7,589 bases of DNA from an uncultured Hyphomicrobiales bacterium. GTDB lineage: Bacteria > Pseudomonadota > Alphaproteobacteria > Rhizobiales > Beijerinckiaceae. A program made the position numbers and the translations under genes. Numbering within the stretch: the first letter of the stretch is position 1; each line of letters starts with the position of its first letter. The notes under the pieces are model-generated. The model did not search any database. It saw only the letters and a list, made by a program, of their open reading frames with translations, and was not told the origin of the DNA. Shown one piece after another: positions 1-5,400 of the stretch. Where the stretch lies: contig CAIZGQ010000776.1 in assembly GCA_903932565.1 (NCBI GenBank), forward strand, positions 1 through 7,589, given 5' to 3'.

Positions 1-381
1 GAAGAGGCTGTCGGCGGCTCGCTGGATTATTTCCAGTGGACGGCCATTTTGCGGGCGGCCTCAGCGCTCAACTCGTATCACTGGGTTTATCGCGAAAGCG
101 TCAAGCCGTGGTTTGTGGCCGATTTCCTGATCCTGAAACGCGCCATGCCGCGATCCTTTGTGTCCTGTTACGAAAATATCGTTCAGTTTCTGGATGAAAT
201 CGGCAATGCCTATGGTCGACAGGGGCCGGCCCAGCGCCACGCCCGCTCGGTTCTGTCTGGGCTCGAGGCAACGTCGATGAAAGATATCTTCGACACGGGC
301 CTGCATGAATTCACGGAAAGTTTTCTCGATAACAACAATCGTCTCGGCACCATCATCGCCGAACAATATCTCCTGACCTGA
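1..381 (+). CDS. Alpha-E domain protein, C-terminal part (5' end outside window)
   Basis: The frame is open from base 1 to a TGA at 379-381, giving the last 126 residues of a protein that is usually about 310 residues long in this family. The sequence is predicted all-helical. It carries the family-like stretch SYHWVYRESVKPWFVADFLI, followed by LKRAMPRS, as in alpha-E (DUF403) proteins. Known of the family: alpha-E proteins occur in operons with a circularly permuted ATP-grasp ligase and transglutaminase-like proteins. They were proposed from comparative genomics to act in peptide synthesis or modification, but no reaction is firmly established. The gene lies 10 bp upstream of a transglutaminase-fold gene on the same strand, which fits that operon; an ATP-grasp gene would be expected further left, outside the window. 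The family call is fairly sure, the biochemical role is not. Confidence 0.85.
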   Translation, partial: EEAVGGSLDYFQWTAILRAASALNSYHWVYRESVKPWFVADFLILKRAMPRSFVSCYENIVQFLDEIGNAYGRQGPAQRHARSVLSGLEATSMKDIFDTGLHEFTESFLDNNNRLGTIIAEQYLLT

Positions 382-391
382 GCCTGCCCTG

Positions 392-1222
392 ATGCGCATT
401 CGCCTTCGCCACGATCTGCATTTCTCCTGGGATCGTCCGGTGCGCTCCGTGCTGCAATCGCTGCGCATCACGCCACGCGATCACGAGGCCCAGCACATCG
501 GCCATTGGCACATCAGAACGGATGTGGATTGCCGTTTGTCCAATGGGGACGATGCCTTCGGCAATTTAACCCACACCTGCGATGCCGATGGCCCGCTCGA
601 ATCGCTGACAATCAGTATCGATGGGCTGGTGTTCACAACCGACATGGCTGGCGTCGTACGCCAATCGGTGGAGCGCTTCGTTCCTGAGCTCTATCTGCGC
701 GACACGCCGGCAAGTGCAACGGATCCGGACCTGCGTGCCTTTGCGTTGAAGATTGTGCCAAAGCCAAAGGACAAACTTGAAATCATGCACGACCTCATGG
801 GGGCGGTGCATGAACGTCTCAAGGTCAACCTTGATGGGGAAGATTCCACAGCGGCAGCAGCTTTCGCGGCAAAGTCCGCAAACGCAGCCGACACGTCCCA
901 CGTGTTGATTGCCTTGGCACGGCATCTGGAAATTCCGGCGCGTTATGTGTCCGGCTATTTGATTGAGGACGGCGCAGCGATTCCCCACGGCTGGATGGAG
1001 GCCCATACGGGCGAGATCGGCTGGGTTGGCTTTGACGCGACACTCGATCTTTGTCCGCAGGAATCGCATTTGCGGGTCGCCATCGGTCTTGATGCACTGG
1101 GCGCGCGGGCGGTGCGGTGTGCCCCCTCAAGCTTTGCGGCCGAGACCATGACGTCAAAGATTATGCTGCGTGAGCCAGCGAAAGCCGCCGCGAGCCAGCA
1201 GCAATCCCAGACGCAATCCTGA
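392..1222 (+). CDS. Transglutaminase-fold protein lacking the catalytic cysteine
   Basis: This 276-residue protein matches the bacterial transglutaminase-like family that accompanies alpha-E and ATP-grasp genes. The N-terminal beta domain (about 1-100) has the typical opening HDLHFSWDRPVRSVLQSLRI and, later, LYLRDTP. The papain-like core spans about 130-245. Family members normally read G-x-G-V-C-Q-D-x-A-H at the nucleophile; here the aligned stretch (161-170) is KSANAADTSH, so Ala165 replaces Cys while Asp167 and His170 remain. The other triad residues are present: His199 (PHGW) and Asp215 (GWVGFD). IPARYVSGYL (181-190) and LCPQESHLRVAIGLD (220-234) are strongly family-like. The last 15 residues are Ala/Gln/Ser-rich. 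There is no clear Shine-Dalgarno site; translation probably follows from the alpha-E gene 10 bp upstream. I infer a non-hydrolytic binding or scaffold role; the reading frame is intact, so it is not an obvious pseudogene. Confidence 0.88.
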   Translation: MRIRLRHDLHFSWDRPVRSVLQSLRITPRDHEAQHIGHWHIRTDVDCRLSNGDDAFGNLTHTCDADGPLESLTISIDGLVFTTDMAGVVRQSVERFVPELYLRDTPASATDPDLRAFALKIVPKPKDKLEIMHDLMGAVHERLKVNLDGEDSTAAAAFAAKSANAADTSHVLIALARHLEIPARYVSGYLIEDGAAIPHGWMEAHTGEIGWVGFDATLDLCPQESHLRVAIGLDALGARAVRCAPSSFAAETMTSKIMLREPAKAAASQQQSQTQS

Positions 1223-1240
1223 TCGCTGCACCCCAATCCG

Positions 1241-1723
1241 TCACACCCGGTGATAGGGGTGACCGGAAAGGATCGTCAGGGCGCGATAAACCTGTTCCGC
1301 CGCCATAATCCGCACAAGCTGATGCGGCCAGGTCATTGCCCCGAATGCGAGCGAGACATCAGCCCGCCCATGCAGGGCGGGGTCCAATCCATCCGCTCCC
1401 CCAATCACCAGAACGACGGCTGGTGCCCCGCCATCCCGGGCGCGGGCAATGTCCTGTGCGAAAACCTCGCTGGACATGGACTTGCCCCGTTCATCACAAA
1501 GCAGGAGACGCGCGCCGGGGGGAACAAGCGCGAGGATCGCCTTGGCTTCCTCGGATTTCCGATCCTCCGGGCGGCGGGCGCGGCTTTCTTCAAGTTCGCG
1601 CAGCGCGATATCCGGGATGCCGAGCGAGCGGCCGAGGGCAATTGCCCGCTCCATGTAGCGGGACACAAGTTCACGTTCCGGGCCTGATTTCATTCGGCCG
1701 ACAGCAACCAGCAGAAGGCGCAT
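1241..1723 (-). CDS. rlmH: 23S rRNA (pseudouridine-1915-N3)-methyltransferase
   Basis: The product has 160 residues, the usual length of RlmH. This SPOUT-class, knotted, SAM-dependent enzyme methylates N3 of pseudouridine 1915 in helix 69 of 23S rRNA, on assembled ribosomes. The start is MRLLLVAVGRMK. The SAM-binding knot shows IGGADG (107-112), and the C-terminal signature is MTWPHQLVRI (130-139) plus AAEQVYRA (141-148), ending HPYHRV. The ATG at 1723 is preceded by GAGG about nine bases away. It is the last gene of nadD-rsfS-rlmH, 40 bp after rsfS, an order common in Hyphomicrobiales. It ends only 18 bp from the convergent transglutaminase-fold gene. In many relatives a carboxy-terminal protease and an EnvC-like gene follow; here they do not. 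Confidence 0.96.
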   Translation of the reverse strand: MRLLLVAVGRMKSGPERELVSRYMERAIALGRSLGIPDIALRELEESRARRPEDRKSEEAKAILALVPPGARLLLCDERGKSMSSEVFAQDIARARDGGAPAVVLVIGGADGLDPALHGRADVSLAFGAMTWPHQLVRIMAAEQVYRALTILSGHPYHRV

Positions 1724-1763
1724 GGGCTACGCCCTCAGGTCCAGAGCTGTCTGAGACGCGCTG

Positions 1764-2174
1764 TCAGCCAGCGCGCAATGGTGTCGACTTCTCGTCCGGC
1801 CGATCCCCGCCCCACATCTTTTCCAAGTTGTAGAAGTGGCGGACATCCGGCCTGAAAATATGGGCGAGCACGTCACCGGCATCGATCAACACCCAATCAT
1901 TGTGGGGCATTCCCTCGACGCGGGGCGTTCGACCATCCTCTTTCAGACTACGGATGATACGGTCGGCGATAGCACCCACATGGGTGCTGGATCGGCCAGT
2001 CGCGATCACCATCACATCAGCGACAGACGTTTTGCCTTGTAAATCAACCGTGACGACGTCTTCAGCTTTGGCGTCGTCAAGGCTATTCAAGACTGTCCGC
2101 ACCAGGCTACCGATGTCGGGCTCGTTCGTGCCCTTCGTCGGGGGAAGCGGGCCGGTGGCCGCTTCGGTCATCAT
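1764..2174 (-). CDS. rsfS: Ribosomal silencing factor RsfS (Iojap/YbeB family)
   Basis: RsfS binds ribosomal protein uL14 on the large subunit and blocks subunit joining when nutrients are short. The domain covers about residues 22-121 and shows LDDAKAEDVVTVDLQGKTSV (32-51), VMVIATGRSSTHVGAIADRI, DWVLIDAGDVLAHIFRP (93-109) and FYNLEKMW (114-121). The C-terminal tail of about 15 residues is charged. The start is uncertain. The frame extends upstream to a TTG at 2261 whose last two bases overlap the nadD stop, adding 29 residues that begin MKRRRIRAILK and do not look like the family. I prefer the tandem ATGs at 2174 and 2171, giving 136 or 135 residues, near the usual length. Neither choice has a well-spaced Shine-Dalgarno site: a GAGG lies about 20 bases before the ATG. 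It is probably translated from the nadD-rsfS-rlmH mRNA. Confidence 0.95.
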   Translation of the reverse strand: MMTEAATGPLPPTKGTNEPDIGSLVRTVLNSLDDAKAEDVVTVDLQGKTSVADVMVIATGRSSTHVGAIADRIIRSLKEDGRTPRVEGMPHNDWVLIDAGDVLAHIFRPDVRHFYNLEKMWGGDRPDEKSTPLRAG

Positions 2175-2257
2175 TGTAGGTGTCAGTGCTTTATCCTCTG
2201 ACCCGAAGAGCCAAATCTCCACGAGCGCTTTTAGAATGGCCCTGATTCGACGCCGTT

Positions 2258-2899
2258 TCAACCAGGTGTTTGAAATGTTGCCAGACCGTGCCCTGCAGAG
2301 CGCAGTGCCGTTGAGGAAAGTTCAGAGCGAGGACCGTGCAGAAAGACGAAGCACGGGCGCTCCGACCGGACCCCGGCGCGCGCTGCAAACTCCTGCACCC
2401 GGCGCGGCCGCAGCCAGTGGCCAGCGGTTGAATGCGTGGCCTTGAGGGTCGATCCCGGCCGATCCACGACGGCGATGCTGACGAGATCGGCGATTTCCTT
2501 CCAGTGTTGCCAGCGATGGAATGAGGCAAGGTTGTCAGCGCCCATGATCCAGACAAACCGGACACCCGGGCAACGGCGGCGCAGATAGGAGATCGTGTCG
2601 AACGTGTAGCGCGCGCCGATCTCCGCCTCAAAACCGGTGATGACGATCCGTGGGTCCGGGATCATGGCGCGGGCAGACGCCATACGCATGGCCAGGGACG
2701 GCAGGCCGGAATTTTCTTTGAGCGGGTTGCCGGGGGTCACCACCCACCAGACGGAATCCAGACCAAGGCGGCGCAACGCAATCAGGCTGGCCCCGGCATG
2801 ACCCATATGCGGCGGGTTGAAGGTGCCACCAAACAGACCAATCACCATGCCCGGGGCGGATGGCGGCAGATGGGCAAAGCCGTTGAGACGTGGCCGCAT
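2258..2899 (-). CDS. nadD: Nicotinate-nucleotide adenylyltransferase
   Basis: NadD transfers AMP from ATP to nicotinate mononucleotide, giving deamido-NAD, the penultimate step of NAD synthesis in the cytoplasm. The nucleotidyltransferase fold is clear: GLFGGTFNPPHMGH (21-34) carries the phosphate-binding HxGH, WWVVTPGNPLKEN (51-63) and WIMGADNLASFHRW (117-130) are typical, and ELSSTALR (193-200) is the ISSTxIR-type ATP motif. With the ATG at 2899 the protein has 213 residues, normal for the family, and the leader LPPSAPGM before the core matches rhizobial homologues. The ATG at 2848 would start right at the core and is less likely. The frame stays open far upstream, but that part is not NadD-like. 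No strong Shine-Dalgarno site is seen. In many relatives proA lies upstream; here a receiver-domain gene does. Confidence 0.94.
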   Translation of the reverse strand: MRPRLNGFAHLPPSAPGMVIGLFGGTFNPPHMGHAGASLIALRRLGLDSVWWVVTPGNPLKENSGLPSLAMRMASARAMIPDPRIVITGFEAEIGARYTFDTISYLRRRCPGVRFVWIMGADNLASFHRWQHWKEIADLVSIAVVDRPGSTLKATHSTAGHWLRPRRVQEFAARAGVRSERPCFVFLHGPRSELSSTALRSAGHGLATFQTPG

Positions 2900-3189
2900 G
2901 GCAGGCTCGAACGGCACAGATGCCGCAAGGGTTTCTCGGAGTGGCAGCGGCGGAAAGGTCGATCGCACGGCGGGTGCCGGCTGGGGGGACGCAAGTGATT
3001 GCGGCGCAATTTCTTGAGGCGCCAATCCGCAAAGCGAAGGAAGAGGTGGAGAAATCACGCGCGCCTCTGATCCTGCACCGGCACCTGCACTTATGCTCAA
3101 TATCAGCAAAATGCGGAGAGCGCGACTCTGATGCCAAGGATCCTTTGCGCCAACCTGACCGACGTCCGCAGCGCGGCCGGATGGTCACA
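2900..3189. other. Stretch between receiver-domain gene and nadD, no convincing gene
   Basis: No recognised gene lies here. On the minus strand the nadD frame has no stop from 2899 back to a TGA at 3185-3187, about 95 codons. The only start in the upstream part is a TTG at 3109. The encoded residues are Pro/Ala/Ser-rich, with a short hydrophobic stretch LRILLILSISAGAGAG near the front that faintly resembles an export signal. High GC content makes long open frames common, so I treat it as leader DNA of nadD. The 7-mer CCTGCAC is repeated at 3072-3078 and 3084-3090. I found no convincing promoter or terminator. Confidence 0.4.
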
Positions 3190-3564
3190 TCAATGCGATT
3201 GGCCCGAGTTTCGGATGATGCCCTCGAGCTGTGTCAGCATATGCGGGAAATCCCACGGCTTGGGGAGAAAGCGCGAGGCCCGGGGCAGCTCGGCGCATTG
3301 GGCCCCCGATGTCATGATGACTTCGATCTCCGGCCAAGCCTCGCAGACCGCCCGCGCCAAGATCGCGCCATCGAAAGCGCGATCGACCGTCATGTCCGTG
3401 AAAAGGGCCGCAACCTCGGAGCTATGTTCTTCGATATAGTTCAAAGCGTCTTCAGCAGATTCTGCCGCGATGACGCACAGGCCGCATTCTGTCAGCAGTT
3501 CAGCATTCATGTGGCGACGGTCAGCCGTCGCATCCACAACTATGACTTTCTGGAGTTGTCCCAT
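3190..3564 (-). CDS. Stand-alone response-regulator receiver (REC) domain protein
   Basis: The 124-residue product is a single REC domain with no output domain. Key residues by alignment to CheY-type domains: Asp11 in the first acidic cluster (IVVDAT), the phospho-acceptor Asp57 in ALFTDM, Thr85/Ser86 in IMTSG, and Lys102 in LPKPWDF. The second acidic residue that normally follows Asp11 is Ala12, so magnesium binding may be altered. The closest general type is the short REC proteins common in Hyphomicrobiales that read FTD...DG...LA. I chose the ATG at 3564 because GGAG lies eight bases upstream on the minus strand, just after a small hairpin (3578-3592), and because the fold begins at once. 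A longer frame reaches 3684 but its extra 40 residues are not REC-like. No histidine kinase is adjacent, so the partner is unknown. Confidence 0.87.
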   Translation of the reverse strand: MGQLQKVIVVDATADRRHMNAELLTECGLCVIAAESAEDALNYIEEHSSEVAALFTDMTVDRAFDGAILARAVCEAWPEIEVIMTSGAQCAELPRASRFLPKPWDFPHMLTQLEGIIRNSGQSH

Positions 3565-3618
3565 TGCACGATCTCCAGTTTCAACGCGAAACAAGATTGA
3601 ACATGGTCCCAATCTGAA

Positions 3619-3637
3619 TTTTTGTGCAGTGCAAAAA
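3619..3637. repeat. Inverted repeat, candidate operator before the receiver gene
   Basis: TTTTTGTGCAGTGCAAAAA has perfect 6-bp arms (TTTTTG/CAAAAA) around a 7-base centre, with a tandem GTGCA-GTGCA inside. It lies 55-73 bases upstream of the receiver-gene start and overlaps the possible -10 and transcript start there, a position fitting a repressor site. No known regulator consensus was matched with confidence. Confidence 0.35.
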
Positions 3638-3665
3638 TAGGGCGGCCTGCACAGGGTCGCGTCAA
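3635..3665 (-). promoter_or_regulatory. Possible sigma-70 promoter for the receiver-domain gene
   Basis: Reading the minus strand, TTGACG (3665-3660) and CTATTT (3640-3635) lie 19 bases apart. They resemble the alphaproteobacterial TTGAC and CTATAT boxes, though the spacer is 1-2 bases long. The -10 box is about 70 bases before the ATG at 3564. Weak evidence from inspection only. Confidence 0.3.
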
Positions 3666-3729
3666 TTGGACGCTTAATGGGCAATCTAGTGTCGACTTCG
3701 CCAGCGTGGATCTTGGGCCCTGATGCGCC

Positions 3730-3778
3730 TTTTAACGGGTTACCGGTTGGAATCCGCGCAATGCTAAGATTTTAACGG
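3730..3778. repeat. Direct repeat pair TTTTAACGG, 40 bp apart
   Basis: TTTTAACGG occurs at 3730-3738 and at 3770-3778. The start-to-start distance is exactly 40 bp, close to four helical turns, so both copies would face the same side of the DNA. The TTAAC core recalls half-sites of the cell-cycle regulator CtrA, but the full TTAA-N7-TTAA site is not present. Confidence 0.45.
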
Positions 3779-3836
3779 CAAAACTCAGCGTAATTACTGC
3801 AGACTCGGTGCAAGTCCCGTCAACTTTGGCTTAAAT

Positions 3837-3882
3837 GACTAAATATTGAACATGCCTAAATCTATTGCATTATATTTTAGTC
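3837..3882. repeat. AT-rich imperfect inverted repeat
   Basis: GACTAAATAT (3837-3846) is opposed by ATATTTTAGTC (3872-3882): a 7-bp perfect outer stem, one bulged base and three more pairs, around a 25-base loop. CTAAAT also occurs at 3839-3844 and 3856-3861, each closely followed by ATTG. A TATAAT hexamer is present on the minus strand (3874-3869) without a good -35 box. It could be a hairpin at the end of the exported-protein mRNA, but no U-tract follows, so a terminator is not claimed. Confidence 0.45.
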
Positions 3883-3907
3883 GAACCCCCAGAACCAAGG
3901 ATCCCTG

Positions 3908-4318
3908 CTAGCGAGGCGCCCGCTCAAGCCGCAAGTGGGCCGGTCGTGCTCCCGCCTCGCCCATATCTGTGCCCGTGCCTGTGCCTTGAAGAAGCGGTGT
4001 CAAAGGCGCTGAACGCCGGGGTCCAAAATCGAACGGGGACGTTGGCCCACCGTGTTCAACGCGGATATGCCCGCCGATCTGCGTGCAGGTCTCGCGCCTG
4101 AGCCCGGTTGCGAAGGGGTTTCCTTGCACGGAAACAGCGCCAGCTCCCTCAGGCGCACACGGCCCGTCCGCACCCGCCAACTCCACAAGGTCTGGCGCAG
4201 ATTTGAATTTCGCCGTTTGGAGAGACGCCGGTTCGGACGCGGGCGCAGCCGCGGCTGAAAGGCCCAGCGCCAATCCCCAAAGTCCTGAACCCAAAACCAT
4301 CAGCAAGCTCTGCCTCAT
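3908..4318 (-). CDS. Small exported protein with porin-start-like Cys/Gly motif
   Basis: Not a characterised gene. The 136-residue product begins MRQSLLMVLGSGLWGLALGL with a hydrophobic segment and an AAAAPA region (about 22-27), a good Sec signal peptide. Two Cys (54 and 78) frame GAGAVSVQGNPFATGLRRET and are followed by IGGHIRVEH (81-89). This recalls the N-terminus of rhizobial Porin_2 proteins, where a Cys, YGAG, PGT-x-T-C and a glycine-rich first strand with VR occur. Here the Cys spacing is longer and no beta-barrel follows: the rest is Gly/Pro/Thr-rich and ends at a TAG. It may be a porin relic or one of the small porin-motif proteins of this order. The ATG at 4318 lies 20 bases after a strong AGGAGG, too far for direct use, and may depend on the tiny upstream cistron. 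High GC also leaves some doubt that it is expressed. Confidence 0.6.
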   Translation of the reverse strand: MRQSLLMVLGSGLWGLALGLSAAAAPASEPASLQTAKFKSAPDLVELAGADGPCAPEGAGAVSVQGNPFATGLRRETCTQIGGHIRVEHGGPTSPFDFGPRRSAPLTPLLQGTGTGTDMGEAGARPAHLRLERAPR

Positions 4319-4329
4319 ATCGTGCCCAT
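4315..4329 (-). CDS. Possible four-residue leader cistron (MGTI)
   Basis: On the minus strand ATG GGC ACG ATA TGA encodes MGTI. Its ATG stands nine bases after AGGAGG (4344-4339), the clearest Shine-Dalgarno site of the window. Its TGA overlaps the ATG of the exported-protein gene as ATGA, the usual form of translational coupling. Visible facts are the spacing and overlap; that ribosomes use it is inference. The alternative is that the main ATG is read directly from the distant Shine-Dalgarno site, or that a base is wrong in the sequence. Confidence 0.4.
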   Translation of the reverse strand: MGTI

Positions 4330-4338
4330 TGGTTTTGA

Positions 4339-4344
4339 CCTCCT
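4339..4344 (-). promoter_or_regulatory. Strong Shine-Dalgarno site AGGAGG
   Basis: CCTCCT on the plus strand reads AGGAGG on the minus strand. It is 9 bases before the MGTI leader ATG and 20 bases before the ATG of the exported-protein gene. A small CAGGT/ACCTG hairpin (4350-4365) lies just upstream. Confidence 0.55.
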
Positions 4345-4469
4345 GGCCGCAGGTATGAAGACCTGTCGGCTTCAAACAAACCCAGCGCCCAAAGCATCAA
4401 AAACGAGACGAACGTGGCAGCATCGTGGTGCTGGTGGCGAGCACTGCGTCCTCCGAATGTCCCAGGAGC

Positions 4470-4489
4470 GGTTTTGCAAGGACAAAACC
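4470..4489 (-). terminator. Hairpin abutting the rsmE stop, no U-tract
   Basis: On the minus strand GGTTTTG-TCCTTG-CAAAACC forms a perfect 7-bp stem with a 6-base loop, and its first base directly follows the rsmE TGA. No run of U follows, so it is not a classical intrinsic terminator. It may mark or protect the 3' end of the rsmE mRNA. Confidence 0.35.
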
Positions 4490-5236
4490 TCACTGCCGCC
4501 AGTCGCCCAGCGTCGCCTGCACAATGGCCAGGGCTGCAACAGCCGCCGTGTCAGCGCGCAGGATCCGCGGGCCCAGCGACAGGATCAAAACATGCGGCAA
4601 CTGTTGGATCATGTCCCGCTCGCCCGGGTCAAAGCCGCCTTCCGGGCCAATGAGAACAGCGACGGGCTTGCCCTGCAGTTGGACCGGTGCCAACGCATGC
4701 AATGGGTTGGCGACCGGCGCATCCTCGTCGCAGACGATCAGAACGCGGTCCGCCGACCAGGCCGAGAGCATGCGCACGAGCTTTTCCTCGGCGCAGACCT
4801 CCGCGATATGGAGAATGCCGCACTGCTCGGCAGCCTCGATGGCGTTGGCCCGCATGCGCTCCAGATTGATGCGCGTGGCCTGCGTGCGGCGCGTGATGAC
4901 AGGGCGCAGACGTCGGGCGCCCATCTCGACGGCCTTCTGCACCATGTAATCAAGGCGCGCGTGCTTGAGCGGCGCGAAGATGTAGTCCACGTCAGGCCCC
5001 TGCTCCTGTGGCCGGGTTTGCCGATCCAGCGCGAGCGAGAGGCTGCGTTTTGCGCCACCAATCTGCGCCAGCCATTCGCCATCGCTGCCGTTGAACACAA
5101 GCACCTCATCGCCATCGCGCAGGCGCAGGACGTTGCCAATGTAGTTTGCCTGATCTTTTGAAAGATCGAGCATCTGGCCCGCTGTTAGGGATGCCTCCAC
5201 ATAGAGCCGCGGCAAGTCGAAATCGTAACGGGACAA
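4490..5236 (-). CDS. rsmE: 16S rRNA (uracil-1498-N3)-methyltransferase
   Basis: RsmE is a SPOUT-class SAM-dependent enzyme that methylates N3 of U1498 in helix 44 of 16S rRNA, acting on the 30S subunit. The N-terminal PUA-like RNA-binding part (about 1-75) opens YDFDLPRLYVEA and has ANYIGNVLRLRDGDEVLVFN (30-49). The catalytic part shows FAPLKHARLDYMVQKAVEMG (87-106), EAAEQCG, LIGPEGGF (195-202) and the knot LGPRILRADTA (221-231), as in alphaproteobacterial homologues. The start is a TTG at 5236: GGAG lies six bases upstream and the 248-residue product has normal family length. The frame continues open to 5620, but those residues are not RsmE-like. It faces away from the exported-protein/ubiA pair. 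In many relatives gshA follows rsmE; here the next gene is a small exported protein. Confidence 0.95.
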   Translation of the reverse strand: MSRYDFDLPRLYVEASLTAGQMLDLSKDQANYIGNVLRLRDGDEVLVFNGSDGEWLAQIGGAKRSLSLALDRQTRPQEQGPDVDYIFAPLKHARLDYMVQKAVEMGARRLRPVITRRTQATRINLERMRANAIEAAEQCGILHIAEVCAEEKLVRMLSAWSADRVLIVCDEDAPVANPLHALAPVQLQGKPVAVLIGPEGGFDPGERDMIQQLPHVLILSLGPRILRADTAAVAALAIVQATLGDWRQ

Positions 5237-5242
5237 GCAGGA

Positions 5243-5246
5243 CTCC
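5243..5246 (-). promoter_or_regulatory. Shine-Dalgarno site deciding the TTG start of rsmE
   Basis: CTCC on the plus strand reads GGAG on the minus strand, six bases before the TTG at 5236. No ATG or GTG near the family's usual start is available. Confidence 0.6.
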
Positions 5247-5251
5247 GTCGT

Positions 5252-5261
5252 GGGGGGGGGG
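5252..5261. repeat. Homopolymer of ten G (C on the rsmE strand)
   Basis: A run of ten G lies 15 bases before the rsmE TTG, within its presumed 5' leader. Such tracts slip during replication and also cause sequencing-length errors. With the TTG start it is untranslated and could alter leader length; it would shift frame only if a start further upstream were used. Confidence 0.7.
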
Positions 5262-5400
5262 CTGGGCGTTGTACAAACCGACCCCAGCCTTAGCCGCTGA
5301 TTTGGACCGGGCCAAGCGTCGCACGCAATGTCGAATGCTGCGTTGACCGTCACGTTCGTGCCGTGTTGGCGCGGCATGGCAGCAACGAGGGCCCAGGCAG

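Larger units (their letters stand above)
3565..3907. other. AT-rich intergenic region with repeats, upstream of receiver gene
   Basis: This stretch of 343 bases holds no convincing gene on either strand. It contains, from right to left, an AT-rich imperfect inverted repeat, a pair of 9-bp direct repeats, a GCGTC/GACGC inverted repeat (3659-3673), a possible promoter and a symmetric T/A-flanked site before the receiver gene. The 50 bases from 3831 to 3880 contain only 11 G or C, against clearly GC-rich flanking genes. It serves as the downstream region of the exported-protein gene and the upstream region of the receiver gene, and could hide a small RNA. Confidence 0.6.

Noticed and set aside
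61..471. Minus-strand open frame opposite the alpha-E gene
   Set aside because: It is antisense to a clear alpha-E domain and has no protein-like motifs.
1240..1263. Hairpin GTCAC(A)CCC/GGGGTGAC between the convergent transglutaminase-fold and rlmH genes as a two-way terminator
   Set aside because: The stem is interrupted, it overlaps the end of rlmH, and no U-tract follows on either strand.
2890..3600. Long open frame on the plus strand antisense to the receiver gene and the nadD leader
   Set aside because: The composition is not protein-like and it lies opposite a well-supported REC gene; it is a by-product of GC-rich codon use.
3721..3780. CtrA binding site suggested by TTTTAACGG copies
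   Set aside because: The consensus TTAA-N7-TTAA is not present; only half-site resemblance remains.
3741..3825. tRNA T-arm-like strings (GGTTGGAATCC, GGTGCAAGTCCC)
   Set aside because: No acceptor stem, anticodon arm or full cloverleaf could be built on either strand.
3865..4101. Plus-strand open frame of 78 codons beginning in the AT-rich islet
   Set aside because: It mostly runs opposite the exported-protein gene, has no good ribosome site, and resembles nothing I recognise.
4319..4489. Possible loss of gshA downstream of rsmE
   Set aside because: The usual rsmE-gshA order is recalled from relatives, but nothing in the window shows a deletion; gshA may simply be elsewhere.
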